Below, piece after piece: positions 16,619 through 25,616 of a stretch of DNA of 64,000 nucleotides (its first letter is position 1; each line of letters starts with the position of its first letter). Origin of the DNA: Azoamicus viridis. Lineage in GTDB: Bacteria; Pseudomonadota; Gammaproteobacteria; UBA6186; Azoamicaceae. The position numbers and the translations under genes are program-made. The notes below the pieces were generated by a model. That model was not told the DNA's origin. It saw only the letters and a program-made list of their open reading frames with translations, and ran no database searches. Where the stretch lies: positions 124,001 through 188,000 of the forward strand of contig DAWERM010000001.1 in the NCBI GenBank assembly GCA_043390165.1, in the 5' to 3' direction.

Positions 16619-17188
16619 TTAATAATACGAGTTACTTTTTATATCATGCGATGATATATCGTTTATTTTTTTAATTTGTGGAAATTTTTTCTTTATTATT
16701 TTTTCAATATAATTATTTAAAGTGTAATTTGCCATACCACATCCTTGACAACCTCCATGAAATTTTATGTTAATGATTTCATTATTTTCTACATTTACTA
16801 ATTCTATAAAGCCACTGTGTTGTGATAAAACTGTATTTACTTCATTTTCGAATAAATATCGTATTTTTTCTTCTATAGATAGTTTAATATTCTCGTTATG
16901 TATTATATTTGGTGCATTTATAGATAGATTTTCATTATTTATATCTATAAGTGAATCTTCTAGAAATTTAATCGATTTATAATCTATATATATATTTATA
17001 TTTTCTATTGGTAATTTTATATCTTTTTCATTAATGTCATCAATTGTGCAGTAAATCATATTTACATGCGCGTGTTGCGTAGATTGATATATTACTGATA
17101 AGTATAAGTTTATATTATTGTTATTTTCTTTTATCAGAGAATTTTTTAGGTATTCTATTGCTGCAGTAGTTATTTTTATGGTTTTCAT
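16619..17188 (-). CDS. nfuA: Fe-S biogenesis protein NfuA
   Basis: The 189-residue protein has the two-domain plan of NfuA: an A-type-like N-terminal domain that lacks the cluster cysteines (about 1-95) and a C-terminal Nfu domain with Cys147 and Cys150 in HGGCQGCGMAN, the residues that hold a [4Fe-4S] cluster at the dimer interface. E. coli NfuA has 191 residues with cysteines at 149 and 152. It carries clusters to targets under stress; likely clients here include MiaB. The start follows the upstream permease gene by four bases on the same strand. Confidence 0.93.
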   Translation of the reverse strand: MKTIKITTAAIEYLKNSLIKENNNNINLYLSVIYQSTQHAHVNMIYCTIDDINEKDIKLPIENINIYIDYKSIKFLEDSLIDINNENLSINAPNIIHNENIKLSIEEKIRYLFENEVNTVLSQHSGFIELVNVENNEIINIKFHGGCQGCGMANYTLNNYIEKIIKKKFPQIKKINDISSHDIKSNSYY

Positions 17189-17192
17189 TTTT

Positions 17193-18359
17193 TTATTGTG
17201 TATATTTGTATATTTGTGTAGATATAAAGGTTATTAATATAAATATTGTTATTGTAATTAAAATTTTTGTTTTTAACAAATTGTATTGTTCTTTATTTTC
17301 TTTATAGTGTTTTATAAATATTAAATTTGGAATTAGTCCAAATAACATAACAGCAAATAACCCACCGGCTATATCCAGTGCTAAGAAAAATAGTTTTGGA
17401 TTTATATTTATTATAAATAGCGGTGGAATAAATGTTACTATATTATGTATTAGATTTTTTATGATCGTTCTTTTAAAAGTAAATATAGAAGTAAAAAATT
17501 CTTTTATACTTATTCCTATGCCTAGTATTGATGTAATTATAGCTATAAAAGAAAATACATTTATTATTATATAACTATTATTTATACCTATATTTTCAAT
17601 TATTGCTTCTGTGATGATTTTGTTTTCATTGTAAGTGATGCTTGTGTTTGTATATATTGTTGATAATATGATAGCATTCCATATTGTATAAATTATCAAT
17701 GTTAACAGCATACCTAAGTTTATTATAGTTTTTATTTGATTATAATCGTTATAGTAATTCTTAATTGATGGTATAATATTATGGAATCCGAATGCTGTTA
17801 TTAATATTGGGAATATATATGGAGTAGTTTTAAGGTTAACATATGTCAAATTTAGAAAGGATATGTTTTTTGATAAGTAAAAAATTAAAATAAAAAAAAT
17901 TACTACGAAAGATGTCATTAATATTTTGTTTGTTTGATATATAATATGATCTCTGTTACTAGTTATAATTATTGTTATGGACGTTATTATTATATAATAA
18001 TATTTAATGTCATATTCTATTTTAGTTATGTTTTTTATTATTCCTTGTACCAATTCTCCGCTTTTTGATATGTATGCGATTAGTAATGATTGAAATAATA
18101 ATATAAATAATATAGCCGTAATTGTTTTTCCAAATATACCAAGCTGTTTTTCAGCTAGTATTACTATATTGTCTGCTTTAAATAAAAAGTTTGCCTTTAA
18201 TATAATTTTTGAGATAATGTTCATATATAACAATACAATGATCATTATTATTGTGGATGGTATAAAGCCTGATATTCCACATACTACTGGCATTCCTAGC
18301 ATTCCTGCTCCTATGCAATTTCCTGCTACAATTAATATTCCATTTGATATATTTTTCAT
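17193..18359 (-). CDS. tyrP: aromatic amino acid permease of the TyrP/Mtr family, copy 1
   Basis: The 388-residue inner-membrane protein has about 11 helices and the HAAAP-family N-terminus NGILIVAGNCIGAGMLGMPV. The mid-protein LITAFGFHNIIPSI motif is also typical. The family takes up tyrosine or tryptophan with protons. Substrate cannot be told from sequence. A second, diverged copy lies at 22574 on the other strand. This copy is Ile/Asn/Thr/Lys-rich, the other Phe/Val/Leu-rich, following strand composition. It lies downstream of tRNAs Gly, Cys and Leu on the same strand and four bases before nfuA. Confidence 0.85.
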   Translation of the reverse strand: MKNISNGILIVAGNCIGAGMLGMPVVCGISGFIPSTIIMIIVLLYMNIISKIILKANFLFKADNIVILAEKQLGIFGKTITAILFILLFQSLLIAYISKSGELVQGIIKNITKIEYDIKYYYIIITSITIIITSNRDHIIYQTNKILMTSFVVIFFILIFYLSKNISFLNLTYVNLKTTPYIFPILITAFGFHNIIPSIKNYYNDYNQIKTIINLGMLLTLIIYTIWNAIILSTIYTNTSITYNENKIITEAIIENIGINNSYIIINVFSFIAIITSILGIGISIKEFFTSIFTFKRTIIKNLIHNIVTFIPPLFIININPKLFFLALDIAGGLFAVMLFGLIPNLIFIKHYKENKEQYNLLKTKILITITIFILITFISTQIYKYTQ

Positions 18360-18380
18360 TTTTTACTTTTCATAAGGACA

Positions 18381-18465
18381 TACCCAGGGCCGGACTTGAA
18401 CCGGCACAGAAACGTGTTCCGAGGGATTTTAAGTCCCTTGCGTCTACCTATTCCGCCACCTGGGC
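18381..18465 (-). tRNA. tRNA-Leu(TAA)
   Basis: Class II tRNA with loop CTTAAAA giving anticodon TAA and discriminator A. The first acceptor pair is G1:U72, and the rest of GCCCAGG/CCTGGGT pairs well. A36-A37 makes it a MiaA/MiaB substrate. No CCA is encoded. Confidence 0.95.
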
Positions 18466-18469
18466 TTTC

Positions 18470-18541
18470 AGGCTGAGGCCGGAATCGAACCGACATCAAC
18501 GGCTTTGCAGGCCGTAGCATAAACCATTCTGCCACTCAGCC
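18470..18541 (-). tRNA. tRNA-Cys(GCA)
   Basis: The acceptor GGCTGAG pairs with CTCAGCC, the loop CTGCAAA gives anticodon GCA, and the discriminator is U73, the main identity element for CysRS. It lies between tRNA-Gly and tRNA-Leu on one strand. Confidence 0.96.
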
Positions 18542-18558
18542 ATAAATTCTTTTTTATC

Positions 18559-18630
18559 AGCGGGAAACGAGACTTGAACTCGCGACCCCAACCTTGGCAA
18601 GGTTGTGCTCTACCACTGAGCTATTCCCGC
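18559..18630 (-). tRNA. tRNA-Gly(GCC)
   Basis: The acceptor GCGGGAA pairs with TTCCCGC, the loop TTGCCAA gives anticodon GCC, and the discriminator is U. It follows pgsA by 20 bases and is probably processed from the same transcript. Confidence 0.96.
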
Positions 18631-18650
18631 AGATTACTTATTTTACTCTT

Positions 18651-19214
18651 TCATGTTTTTCTGTCAAGTATTATAAATGTAATAAAATATTTGTAAAATG
18701 ATGTAATAGATAATGCAAGCGATATCATTAGCATTGCTATACCTAGGTTGAATAGAATTATATTAAATTTGTAACTATAGATTAATATTCCTATTCCTAT
18801 TAATTGAAATATAGTTTTCAACTTTCCAAGAATCGTTACTTGTATTTGAGTTTTGTAATTGTTTATTGAGATATTTCTTATTGAAGAAACTATTATTTCT
18901 CTCAGTATCATTATTATACATGGAGTTGTTATGTAATATGTGTTATATTTTTGAATTATTATAGAAAATAAACACACTGTCAGCAATTTATCTGCTAGCG
19001 GATCTAATATTTTACCAAAACTTGATTCTTGTTTAAATTTTCTTGCAATTAATCCATCAAAATAATCAGTAATAGATGCTAGCAGAAATATATAAAAGTA
19101 AAATTGTGAATTTAAATTTTTTTCTATTATGTAGAAGATTATGAATATTGGAACTAGTATCATTCTCACGATGGTAAGAATATTTGCTATGTTGTTTTTT
19201 ATGTTTATATTCAT
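18651..19214 (-). CDS. pgsA: CDP-diacylglycerol-glycerol-3-phosphate 3-phosphatidyltransferase
   Basis: PgsA makes phosphatidylglycerol phosphate, the precursor of phosphatidylglycerol and cardiolipin, in the inner membrane. The CDP-alcohol phosphotransferase signature is complete: DYFDGLIARK followed by FGKILDPLADK. Four to six hydrophobic helices surround it. ATG 19214 gives 187 residues starting MNINIKNNIANILTIVR, against 182 in E. coli; a longer reading would run into tRNA-Ser. The gene sits in a tRNA cluster (Ala-Glu-Ser-pgsA-Gly-Cys-Leu); pgsA next to tRNA-Gly, Cys and Leu is also the E. coli order. Confidence 0.95.
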   Translation of the reverse strand: MNINIKNNIANILTIVRMILVPIFIIFYIIEKNLNSQFYFYIFLLASITDYFDGLIARKFKQESSFGKILDPLADKLLTVCLFSIIIQKYNTYYITTPCIIMILREIIVSSIRNISINNYKTQIQVTILGKLKTIFQLIGIGILIYSYKFNIILFNLGIAMLMISLALSITSFYKYFITFIILDRKT

Positions 19215-19224
19215 TTTATTATAA

Positions 19225-19311
19225 AGGAGAGACAGGGATTCGAACCCTGGGAGGAAATATTTCCTCAATGATTTTCAAGACCATCACATTAAACCACTCT
19301 GCCACCTCTCC
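19225..19311 (-). tRNA. tRNA-Ser(TGA)
   Basis: Class II tRNA with a long variable arm and loop CTTGAAA giving TGA. The acceptor is GGAGAGG/TCTCTCC with one G:U pair. The discriminator is U, unlike the G of tRNA-Ser(GCT) at 3271. No CCA is encoded. Confidence 0.95.
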
Positions 19312-19327
19312 ATATTAACTTTATTTT

Positions 19328-19399
19328 CGTCCCCAAGGGGATTTGAACCCCTGTTGCCGCCGTGAAAGGGCGATGTCCTAACCACTAGACGATGGGGAC
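19328..19399 (-). tRNA. tRNA-Glu(TTC)
   Basis: The acceptor GTCCCCA pairs with its partner, the loop CTTTCAC gives TTC, and the discriminator is G. It is charged by GltX (19525) and its wobble U is a target of MnmA (54348). Confidence 0.96.
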
Positions 19400-19404
19400 A
19401 TTTT

Positions 19405-19477
19405 TGGAGCCAAGCGGACTTGAACCGCTAACCTCCTGCATGCCATACAGGTACTCTACCAGTTGAGCTATAACCCC
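19405..19477 (-). tRNA. tRNA-Ala(GGC)
   Basis: The acceptor GGGGTTA pairs with TGGCTCC and contains the G3:U70 pair that marks tRNA-Ala, with discriminator A. The loop ATGGCAT gives anticodon GGC. Two further U:G pairs weaken the stem. Confidence 0.94.
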
Positions 19478-19486
19478 TTTATTATT

Positions 19487-19516
19487 ATAATAATTATATA
19501 ATTATAGCAATGTCAA
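19487..19516 (-). promoter_or_regulatory. sigma-70-type promoter of the tRNA-Ala/Glu/Ser-pgsA unit
   Basis: A perfect TTGACA (19511-19516) is followed after 18 bases by TATTAT (19487-19492) on the minus strand, placing the start a few bases before the tRNA-Ala 5' end at 19477. It lies in the 47-bp gap after gltX. Confidence 0.5.
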
Positions 19517-19524
19517 TAAAAATT

Positions 19525-20940
19525 TTAATTTTTGTTATATTTTATTATATCTTCAAGCTTTTTAGTAACCATTTCTTTTCCAGATAGAAATATAATTTCA
19601 AATATTGGGTTTGGAGTAGTTTTACCTGTTATAGCTAATCTTAGTGGTTCTGTAATTTCATTTAATGTAATGTTGTTATTTATTTGAATTGTTTTTATTA
19701 TGTTTTTTATGTTATTAATATTCCATGAGCATATTGTATATTTTAATTTAATGTTTATTTCATTAATTATGTTTATTATCTTTGCTGAAAAATAGTAGTT
19801 AAAATCATCTTTTTTTATTAGTGTTTCTTTTTCAAAAAAATATAAATTTTTAGATATTATTTCTTCCAGGGTAGTTATTCTATTTTTTTGGAATGTTATC
19901 AAATCTTCCATTTTTGGTCCAATAGTGTAGTCTAAATTATATTTATTTTTAATTGGTTCTATTAATTTTATTATTTCATCTATTTTTAAATTTTTTATAA
20001 ATTGCTTATTAAACCACAATAGCTTTTCTATATCAAACATACTAGGAGATTTATTTATGTTTTCTATTTTAAAAAAATCTAAAATTTCTTTTCTAGTAAA
20101 TATTTCTTTATTTTCATAAGACCATCCTAATTTTAGTATATAATTTATTATAGCGTTGGGTAGAAAACCATTTGATTCATAATAATACAAATTATTTAAA
20201 TTATCTCTTTTTGAGAGAGGTTTTTTGTTTTGTCCTAATATCATAGGAACATGCGTAAATTTTGGAACTTTAGATTTCAATGCAGTCATTAGATTTATTT
20301 GTCTTGATGTATTTGATAAATGATCATCTCCTCTTATTATGTCAGTAACTTTCATTTCAATATCATCTATTGTAGATGCAAAATTATATGTTGGTAATGA
20401 ATTTCCTCTAAATATAACAAAATCGTCTAATTCTGTATTTGATACTATTATTTTTCCTCTGATTGTGTCGATGAATTCAACTGTATCATTTAGTGGGTTT
20501 TTGAATCTTATTATTGAATTGGTGTCATATTTTTTTATATTTAAATTTCTGCAATGATTATTGTATTTTGGTTTTATTTTTAATAATAATTGTGTAGTTC
20601 TTAAGTTTTTCAAATAATCTGTACTACAATGACATATGTAAGCATTGTTTTCTTCAATAAGTTTTTTTACAATTATTTTATAATTTTCGATTCTTTTAGA
20701 CTGAAAAATTGGGCCAATATCATAATATAAAGATAGCCAATTCATTATTTTTATAATATTTTCTGTGTAAATTTCAGAGTTTCTGTTTTTATCTGTGTCA
20801 TCTATTCTTAATATAAATTTTCCATTATTTTGTCTTGCTAGTATCCAAGAAAACAAAGCAACTCGAATATTTCCTAGGTGCAAGCTACCTGTTGGGCTTG
20901 GAGCAAATCGTGTTATAATTGTGTTCATAATGTTATTCAT
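19525..20940 (-). CDS. gltX: glutamyl-tRNA synthetase
   Basis: A class I synthetase for tRNA-Glu (19328). The HIGH motif reads SLHLGNIR after RFAPSPTG, and the KMSKS motif reads KPLSKRDN. The DDTDKNRNSE and DIIRGDDHLSNT segments are standard. The 471 residues equal E. coli GltX in length. Two in-frame ATGs at 20940 and 20928 are possible starts; neither has a Shine-Dalgarno. Whether it also charges tRNA-Gln for later amidation cannot be judged here, as no gatCAB or glnS is in the window. Confidence 0.97.
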   Translation of the reverse strand: MNNIMNTIITRFAPSPTGSLHLGNIRVALFSWILARQNNGKFILRIDDTDKNRNSEIYTENIIKIMNWLSLYYDIGPIFQSKRIENYKIIVKKLIEENNAYICHCSTDYLKNLRTTQLLLKIKPKYNNHCRNLNIKKYDTNSIIRFKNPLNDTVEFIDTIRGKIIVSNTELDDFVIFRGNSLPTYNFASTIDDIEMKVTDIIRGDDHLSNTSRQINLMTALKSKVPKFTHVPMILGQNKKPLSKRDNLNNLYYYESNGFLPNAIINYILKLGWSYENKEIFTRKEILDFFKIENINKSPSMFDIEKLLWFNKQFIKNLKIDEIIKLIEPIKNKYNLDYTIGPKMEDLITFQKNRITTLEEIISKNLYFFEKETLIKKDDFNYYFSAKIINIINEINIKLKYTICSWNINNIKNIIKTIQINNNITLNEITEPLRLAITGKTTPNPIFEIIFLSGKEMVTKKLEDIIKYNKN

Positions 20941-20980
20941 TTAGTATTTATTTTATTTTTTAAATTTATTATATTTTATC

Positions 20981-21009
20981 TTGACTAAAAAAGATAATAT
21001 ATTTAAATT
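20981..21009 (+). promoter_or_regulatory. possible promoter of tRNA-Met-miaB
   Basis: TTGACT (20981-20986), a 17-base spacer and TAAATT (21004-21009) would start transcription about five bases before tRNA-Met. It lies in the divergent gap with gltX. Confidence 0.4.
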
Positions 21010-21020
21010 TTACATTGTTT

Positions 21021-21094
21021 GGCTATGTAGCTCAGATGGTTAGAGCGCAGCACTCATAACGCTGAAGTCAGTGGTTCAAGTCCACTCATAGCCA
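21021..21094 (+). tRNA. tRNA-Met(CAT), elongator type
   Basis: The acceptor GGCTATG pairs with CATAGCC, the loop CTCATAA gives CAT, and the discriminator is A. The body resembles E. coli elongator tRNA-Met more than initiator or tRNA-Ile2. One A:C mismatch closes the anticodon stem. miaB starts seven bases downstream. Confidence 0.9.
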
Positions 21095-21101
21095 ATTTTA
21101 A

Positions 21102-22418
21102 ATGATGAACAAATTTTTTATAAAGACATTAGGTTGTCAGATGAATGAATACGATTCGTATATAATTACAAAGGTATTGCAAGATAGTGGGTTTATGGTT
21201 GAAGTTTTTGATTTATACGAAGCTAATATATTAATATTAAATACATGTTCTGTAAGGGAAAAAGCAAGAGATAAAATTTATTCTGAATTAGGTATGTGGA
21301 AAAAATTAAAAGATATTAGAAATAATATTATTATTTGTGTTGGTGGATGCGTGGCATCATTGGATGGATATAATATTTTCAAGAGAGCTCCTTATGTTGA
21401 TGTTGTGTTTGGTCCGCAAACATTAGATAAACTTGTTCATATGATAGATGAATCTTTATTAAAAAAGTCTAAAGTTATTGATAATTCATTTTCAGGTATA
21501 AGTAAGTTTAATAATGTTTTTAGTATTGATAACGTTAAGGGTATATCGTCTTATTTAACAGTAGCGGAAGGATGTAGTAAATATTGCTCTTACTGTATAG
21601 TTCCTTATTCTAGAGGACATGAAATTAGTCGATCGTTTAATAGTATTATGTCTGAAGTTTATGTTTTAGCAATGCAAGGTGTAAAAGAGATAATTTTATT
21701 AGGACAAAATGTTAGTTCTTATTTAGGTTTGATTAATAGCAATAGTTTTGCTAATTTATCTTTATTGATAGGTTATATAAATAATATAGATGAAATTAGT
21801 AGAATAAAATTTATTAGTCCTAATCCTTTGGATTTTGATGATTTTTTAATTTCTTCTTATGAAAAGAATTATAAATTATCGAATCATTTACACTTACCAT
21901 TACAAAGTGGATCAAATAAGATATTAAATCTTATGAAGAGGGGTTATGCGATAGAAGATTATAGGAATATAATTTGTAAATTGAAAAAAATTAGGAATGA
22001 AATAACGATTTCTACGGATATAATAGTTGGTTTTCCTGGAGAGAGTAATAATGATTTTCAAGATACAGTAGATTTTGTATCTGAAATGTTTTTTGATATG
22101 TCTTTTGTTTATGTTTATAGTCCTAGGTTAAATACATTAGCATTTAATATGAAGGATGATGTTTCATTATCTGAGAAAAAACGTAGGCTAAATATTTTAA
22201 ATGGCATTTTAATTGATCAATCAAACAAAATAACTAACTCTATGCTAGGAACAGTACAGAGAGTTTTATTTTATAAATATGATAATGGAAAATTGATTGG
22301 AAAGACAGATAATAATAGAGTAGTTATTTTGTCGGAGAATCATCGTTACGTAGGAAAGTCATTAAATGTATTAATAAAAGAAAAAAATAGTATAAATTTA
22401 TCTGGTAATTTAGTTTAA
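21102..22418 (+). CDS. miaB: tRNA-2-methylthio-N6-dimethylallyladenosine synthase MiaB
   Basis: A radical-SAM methylthiotransferase that adds a methylthio group to i6A37 in tRNAs reading UNN codons, such as Phe, Cys, Leu(TAA) and Ser(TGA) in this window. The N-terminal methylthiotransferase domain shows TLGCQMNEYDS, NTCSVREKA and GGCVAS, whose cysteines hold the auxiliary cluster. The radical-SAM motif is EGCSKYCSYCIVPY, and a TRAM domain ends the protein. Length is 438 residues against 474 in E. coli. Two adjacent ATGs (21102, 21105) are equivalent. It shares a transcript with tRNA-Met. Confidence 0.96.
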   Translation: MMNKFFIKTLGCQMNEYDSYIITKVLQDSGFMVEVFDLYEANILILNTCSVREKARDKIYSELGMWKKLKDIRNNIIICVGGCVASLDGYNIFKRAPYVDVVFGPQTLDKLVHMIDESLLKKSKVIDNSFSGISKFNNVFSIDNVKGISSYLTVAEGCSKYCSYCIVPYSRGHEISRSFNSIMSEVYVLAMQGVKEIILLGQNVSSYLGLINSNSFANLSLLIGYINNIDEISRIKFISPNPLDFDDFLISSYEKNYKLSNHLHLPLQSGSNKILNLMKRGYAIEDYRNIICKLKKIRNEITISTDIIVGFPGESNNDFQDTVDFVSEMFFDMSFVYVYSPRLNTLAFNMKDDVSLSEKKRRLNILNGILIDQSNKITNSMLGTVQRVLFYKYDNGKLIGKTDNNRVVILSENHRYVGKSLNVLIKEKNSINLSGNLV

Positions 22419-22467
22419 AAAAAATATAATATATATGAATTTTTTGTAAACATATAATTTTTTGTTT

Positions 22468-22540
22468 GGCTAGATAGCTCAGTTGGTAGAGCAAAGGACT
22501 GAAAATCCTTGTGTCGGTGGTTCAATTCCACCTCTAGCCA
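22468..22540 (+). tRNA. tRNA-Phe(GAA)
   Basis: The acceptor GGCTAGA pairs with TCTAGCC, the loop CTGAAAA gives GAA, and the discriminator is A. A TATAAT at 22453-22458 places a possible transcription start about three bases upstream. Confidence 0.97.
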
Positions 22541-22573
22541 TTTTTATTAAAAAAACTTTTAAGTTACATATTT

Positions 22574-23782
22574 ATGATAAGCATTTTGGATAGATTTATT
22601 GGTGGCGTTTTTTTAGTTATAGGAACGTCAGTTGGAGCCGGTATGATAGGTTTACCTTTTAAGACAGCTGGTATTAATTTTTATTTAGTAATTATTATAT
22701 TTTTTTTAGTATGGATTGTTATGTTTATAACAGCAATTGCTATGTTAGAAGTTTCTTTGTGGATAGGTAAAAATGTAAATCTTATAACTATTTGTAATAA
22801 AGTTTTTGGTAAAAAATTTTCATATTTTGTTTGTTTTACTTATTTATTGTTTCTTTATTCTTTAATGGTTGCTTATATATCAGGTGGATCTAATATGCTT
22901 TTTGATATTATTAATTTTAAAAGAGAGAAAGAGTATGGGAACGTTTTTATTAGTTTTCTGTTTACAATTCCTTTTGTCGTAATAGTTTTTTTTGGTATAA
23001 AAATTGGTGATTATGTAAATAGAATATTTGTATTTTTTCTGATTTTATTTTATTTACTTTTGATATTTAAACTATTTGATAATAATTGTTTTTTTAATTT
23101 TAAAATAAGCTATATTGATTTTAAATTATCCATTTTTTCTTTGCCAATAATTGTCACATCATTTGGGTATCATTTACTTATTCCTTCTTTGAGTTTTTAT
23201 TTATTTAAAAATATTAAAGCTTTGGTAATTGTTATTTTTATTGGTAGTTTTATTCCGTTTTGTGTTTATGTTGTTTGGGAATATGTTGTGCTAGTTAAGT
23301 TATCTAATATTGGGCGGGATTTTTTTTTTACTATTTTAAATGGCAATTATAGTTCTGTTAATGAATTTAGTATTTTAATAGGAAATAATGATTTTTATTT
23401 TTTATTATCGTTATCATTATTTTCATTTTTTGCGTTATCAAGTTCATTAATAGGGGTATCAATTGGAATGTTTGATTTTTTTGTTGATTTGTTTGGTTTA
23501 GTTCATGTTTCTATAAGGTATAGAATGTTATTTTTGTGTCTTATTTTTGCTTTACCATTAATTTTAAATATTTATGTACAGCATTGCTTTATTTTTGCTT
23601 TAAGTTATGCTGGTATATTTGCGTCAATATTATTAATAATAGTTCCAACTTCATTGTTATGGTATGGTAGATATGTTAGAAAGTTTAATTTCAAATATAT
23701 TTTAATTGGTGGTAAGCCTGTTATATTGTTTGCTTTTTCGTTTGGATTTGTTGTTATAATTTCTCAGTTATTGCAAAATTAG
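22574..23782 (+). CDS. tyrP: aromatic amino acid permease of the TyrP/Mtr family, copy 2
   Basis: A 402-residue membrane protein with about 11 helices and the family start GVFLVIGTSVGAGMIGLPF, close in length to E. coli TyrP (403). The segment LPIIVTSFGYHLLIPSL matches LITAFGFHNIIPSI in copy 1 (17193). The two are clearly paralogues yet differ greatly in residue use: this plus-strand copy is rich in Phe, Val and Tyr. It may import a different hydrophobic or aromatic amino acid from copy 1. It starts 34 bp after tRNA-Phe. Confidence 0.85.
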   Translation: MISILDRFIGGVFLVIGTSVGAGMIGLPFKTAGINFYLVIIIFFLVWIVMFITAIAMLEVSLWIGKNVNLITICNKVFGKKFSYFVCFTYLLFLYSLMVAYISGGSNMLFDIINFKREKEYGNVFISFLFTIPFVVIVFFGIKIGDYVNRIFVFFLILFYLLLIFKLFDNNCFFNFKISYIDFKLSIFSLPIIVTSFGYHLLIPSLSFYLFKNIKALVIVIFIGSFIPFCVYVVWEYVVLVKLSNIGRDFFFTILNGNYSSVNEFSILIGNNDFYFLLSLSLFSFFALSSSLIGVSIGMFDFFVDLFGLVHVSIRYRMLFLCLIFALPLILNIYVQHCFIFALSYAGIFASILLIIVPTSLLWYGRYVRKFNFKYILIGGKPVILFAFSFGFVVIISQLLQN

Positions 23783-23915
23783 TAATTTATTTTTTATTGT
23801 TGTTTTTATTTTTAATTCTGGATTGTTTGTTTTTATTAATAATTGTATTATACAATTTGGTTTTGTAATAAATTTTTTTATTGTAAAGTTATTTTATATT
23901 TTTGGGAATTAATTT

Positions 23916-25580
23916 ATGGTAGATAAAAAGTTTGAAGATTTGTATGAGGAAATTTTAGAAAATTCTAAAATATATCCAGGAGCTCTTATAACAGGAGAGG
24001 TAATTGATATTAATAATAGGTTTGTTATTGTAAGTGCGTTTTTAAAAGCAGATGGATATATACCAATAAATCAATTTAAAAGTGAAGATGGAAAGTTAGA
24101 AGTTAGTGTTGGTAGTAAAGTTGAAGTTGTTATAGATTATTTAGAGGATATTTATGGAGATGTCCGTTTATCTAGAGAAAAAGCAAAAAAGATAAGAGCA
24201 TGGGAAGAATTAGAAAAAGTTTATAAGTCTAATGAAGTTATTGTAGGTTCCGTTACAGCTAAAGTGAAAGGTGGTTTTACTGTAAAAATAGATTCAATTA
24301 AAGCATTTTTGCCAGGGTCTTTAGTTAGTTTTAAATCTGTTTTTGATCCTGAAGATATAAAGGGGAAAGAATTAAAATTCAAAATAATAAAATTAGAGAA
24401 AAAGAAAAATAATATAGTTGTTTCTCAAAAATTTATTATAGAAGAAAGAAATAATAAGAATTTGAAAGGGTTATTAGAAAAACTAAATGAAGGAGACACT
24501 GTAATTGGAATAGTTAAGAACATAACAGATTACGGGGTATTTATAGATTTAGGAGGTCTAGATGGATTATTGCATATTACTGATATGTCTTGGAAGCGAG
24601 TAAAACATCCAAGCAATTTAGTTAAAATAGGTGATGAAATTAATGTAAAAATTTTAAAATTTGATAAAGATAAAAGCAGAGTATCTTTAGGATTAAAACA
24701 ATTATCAGATGATCCTTGGACAAATGTAAAGAATAGGTATAAGAAGGGAGATCACATAAACGGTAGAGTTACTAATATAACCGATTATGGTTGTTTTGTA
24801 GAAATTGAAGATGGAATAGAAGGTCTGGTTCATTTATCTGAAATGGATTGGACAAATAAAAATGTAAATCCTAATAAACTGGTTAAGCAAGATATGGAGG
24901 TAAAAGTTTCTATATTGGATATTAATGAGGAAAAGAGAAGAATATCATTAGGTTTAAAACAATGTACTAATAATCCATGGGATTGCTTTGCTAAAGATTA
25001 TAAAGTTGGAGATAAAGTTTCTGGAAAAATTAAATCTATAACAGATTTTGGTATATTTTTAGAGCTTGATGGTGGTATTGATGGTCTAGTTCATTTATCA
25101 GATATCACTTGGGAAAATTCCAATGACAATGTTTTAAGAGAATACAAAAAAGGCGAATTTATAGATGCTGTTATATTAGGAATAGATGTAGAAAGAGAAC
25201 GAATATCATTAGGTATTAAGCAATTAACCGATGATCCTTTTTTGAACTATATAACTGAAAATCAAAAGGGAAGCTTGGTTGATTGTAGTTTTGTAAAAAA
25301 ATTAGAGAAAGGCATTGTTGTAAAACTAGCTGATAAAGTTGAGGGATTTTTAAAATTATCTGATGGATCTAAATCTGAAAAAGCAGATTTTCTATCATTA
25401 GATTTAAATGATGTAATTAAAGCTAAAATAGTTAACGTAGATAAAAAAAATAGAAATATAATTTTAGTAGCTAAAGGAAAGACAACACAAGACAAAAAAG
25501 AAAGTGTAAGCAAAGTAGATTTTAAAGGAACAAAATCAATCAAACCTACATTAGGGGATTTATTAAGAAAGCAAATATAA
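23916..25580 (+). CDS. rpsA: 30S ribosomal protein bS1
   Basis: The 554-residue protein has six S1 OB-fold repeats, as in E. coli S1 (557). Repeats three to five show the conserved core most clearly, for example ITDYGVFIDLGGLDGLLHITD, ITDYGCFVEIEDGIEGLVHLSE and ITDFGIFLELDGGIDGLVHLSD at about 205-420. The first two repeats are the ribosome-binding part and the later ones bind mRNA. Keeping all six is notable in a genome this small, where Shine-Dalgarno sequences are often weak and S1 would help initiation. A strong hairpin follows the gene. GGGAAT precedes the ATG. Confidence 0.97.
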   Translation: MVDKKFEDLYEEILENSKIYPGALITGEVIDINNRFVIVSAFLKADGYIPINQFKSEDGKLEVSVGSKVEVVIDYLEDIYGDVRLSREKAKKIRAWEELEKVYKSNEVIVGSVTAKVKGGFTVKIDSIKAFLPGSLVSFKSVFDPEDIKGKELKFKIIKLEKKKNNIVVSQKFIIEERNNKNLKGLLEKLNEGDTVIGIVKNITDYGVFIDLGGLDGLLHITDMSWKRVKHPSNLVKIGDEINVKILKFDKDKSRVSLGLKQLSDDPWTNVKNRYKKGDHINGRVTNITDYGCFVEIEDGIEGLVHLSEMDWTNKNVNPNKLVKQDMEVKVSILDINEEKRRISLGLKQCTNNPWDCFAKDYKVGDKVSGKIKSITDFGIFLELDGGIDGLVHLSDITWENSNDNVLREYKKGEFIDAVILGIDVERERISLGIKQLTDDPFLNYITENQKGSLVDCSFVKKLEKGIVVKLADKVEGFLKLSDGSKSEKADFLSLDLNDVIKAKIVNVDKKNRNIILVAKGKTTQDKKESVSKVDFKGTKSIKPTLGDLLRKQI

Positions 25581-25616
25581 AGTTCATATAATATTATTAT
25601 TTATAAATGATTTTTT

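Noticed and set aside
21021..21094. Reading the CAT tRNA as tRNA-Ile2 (lysidine substrate of TilS)
   Set aside because: The acceptor and D arm follow elongator tRNA-Met closely, and the closing stem pairs do not match the known Ile2 pattern. Some doubt remains.
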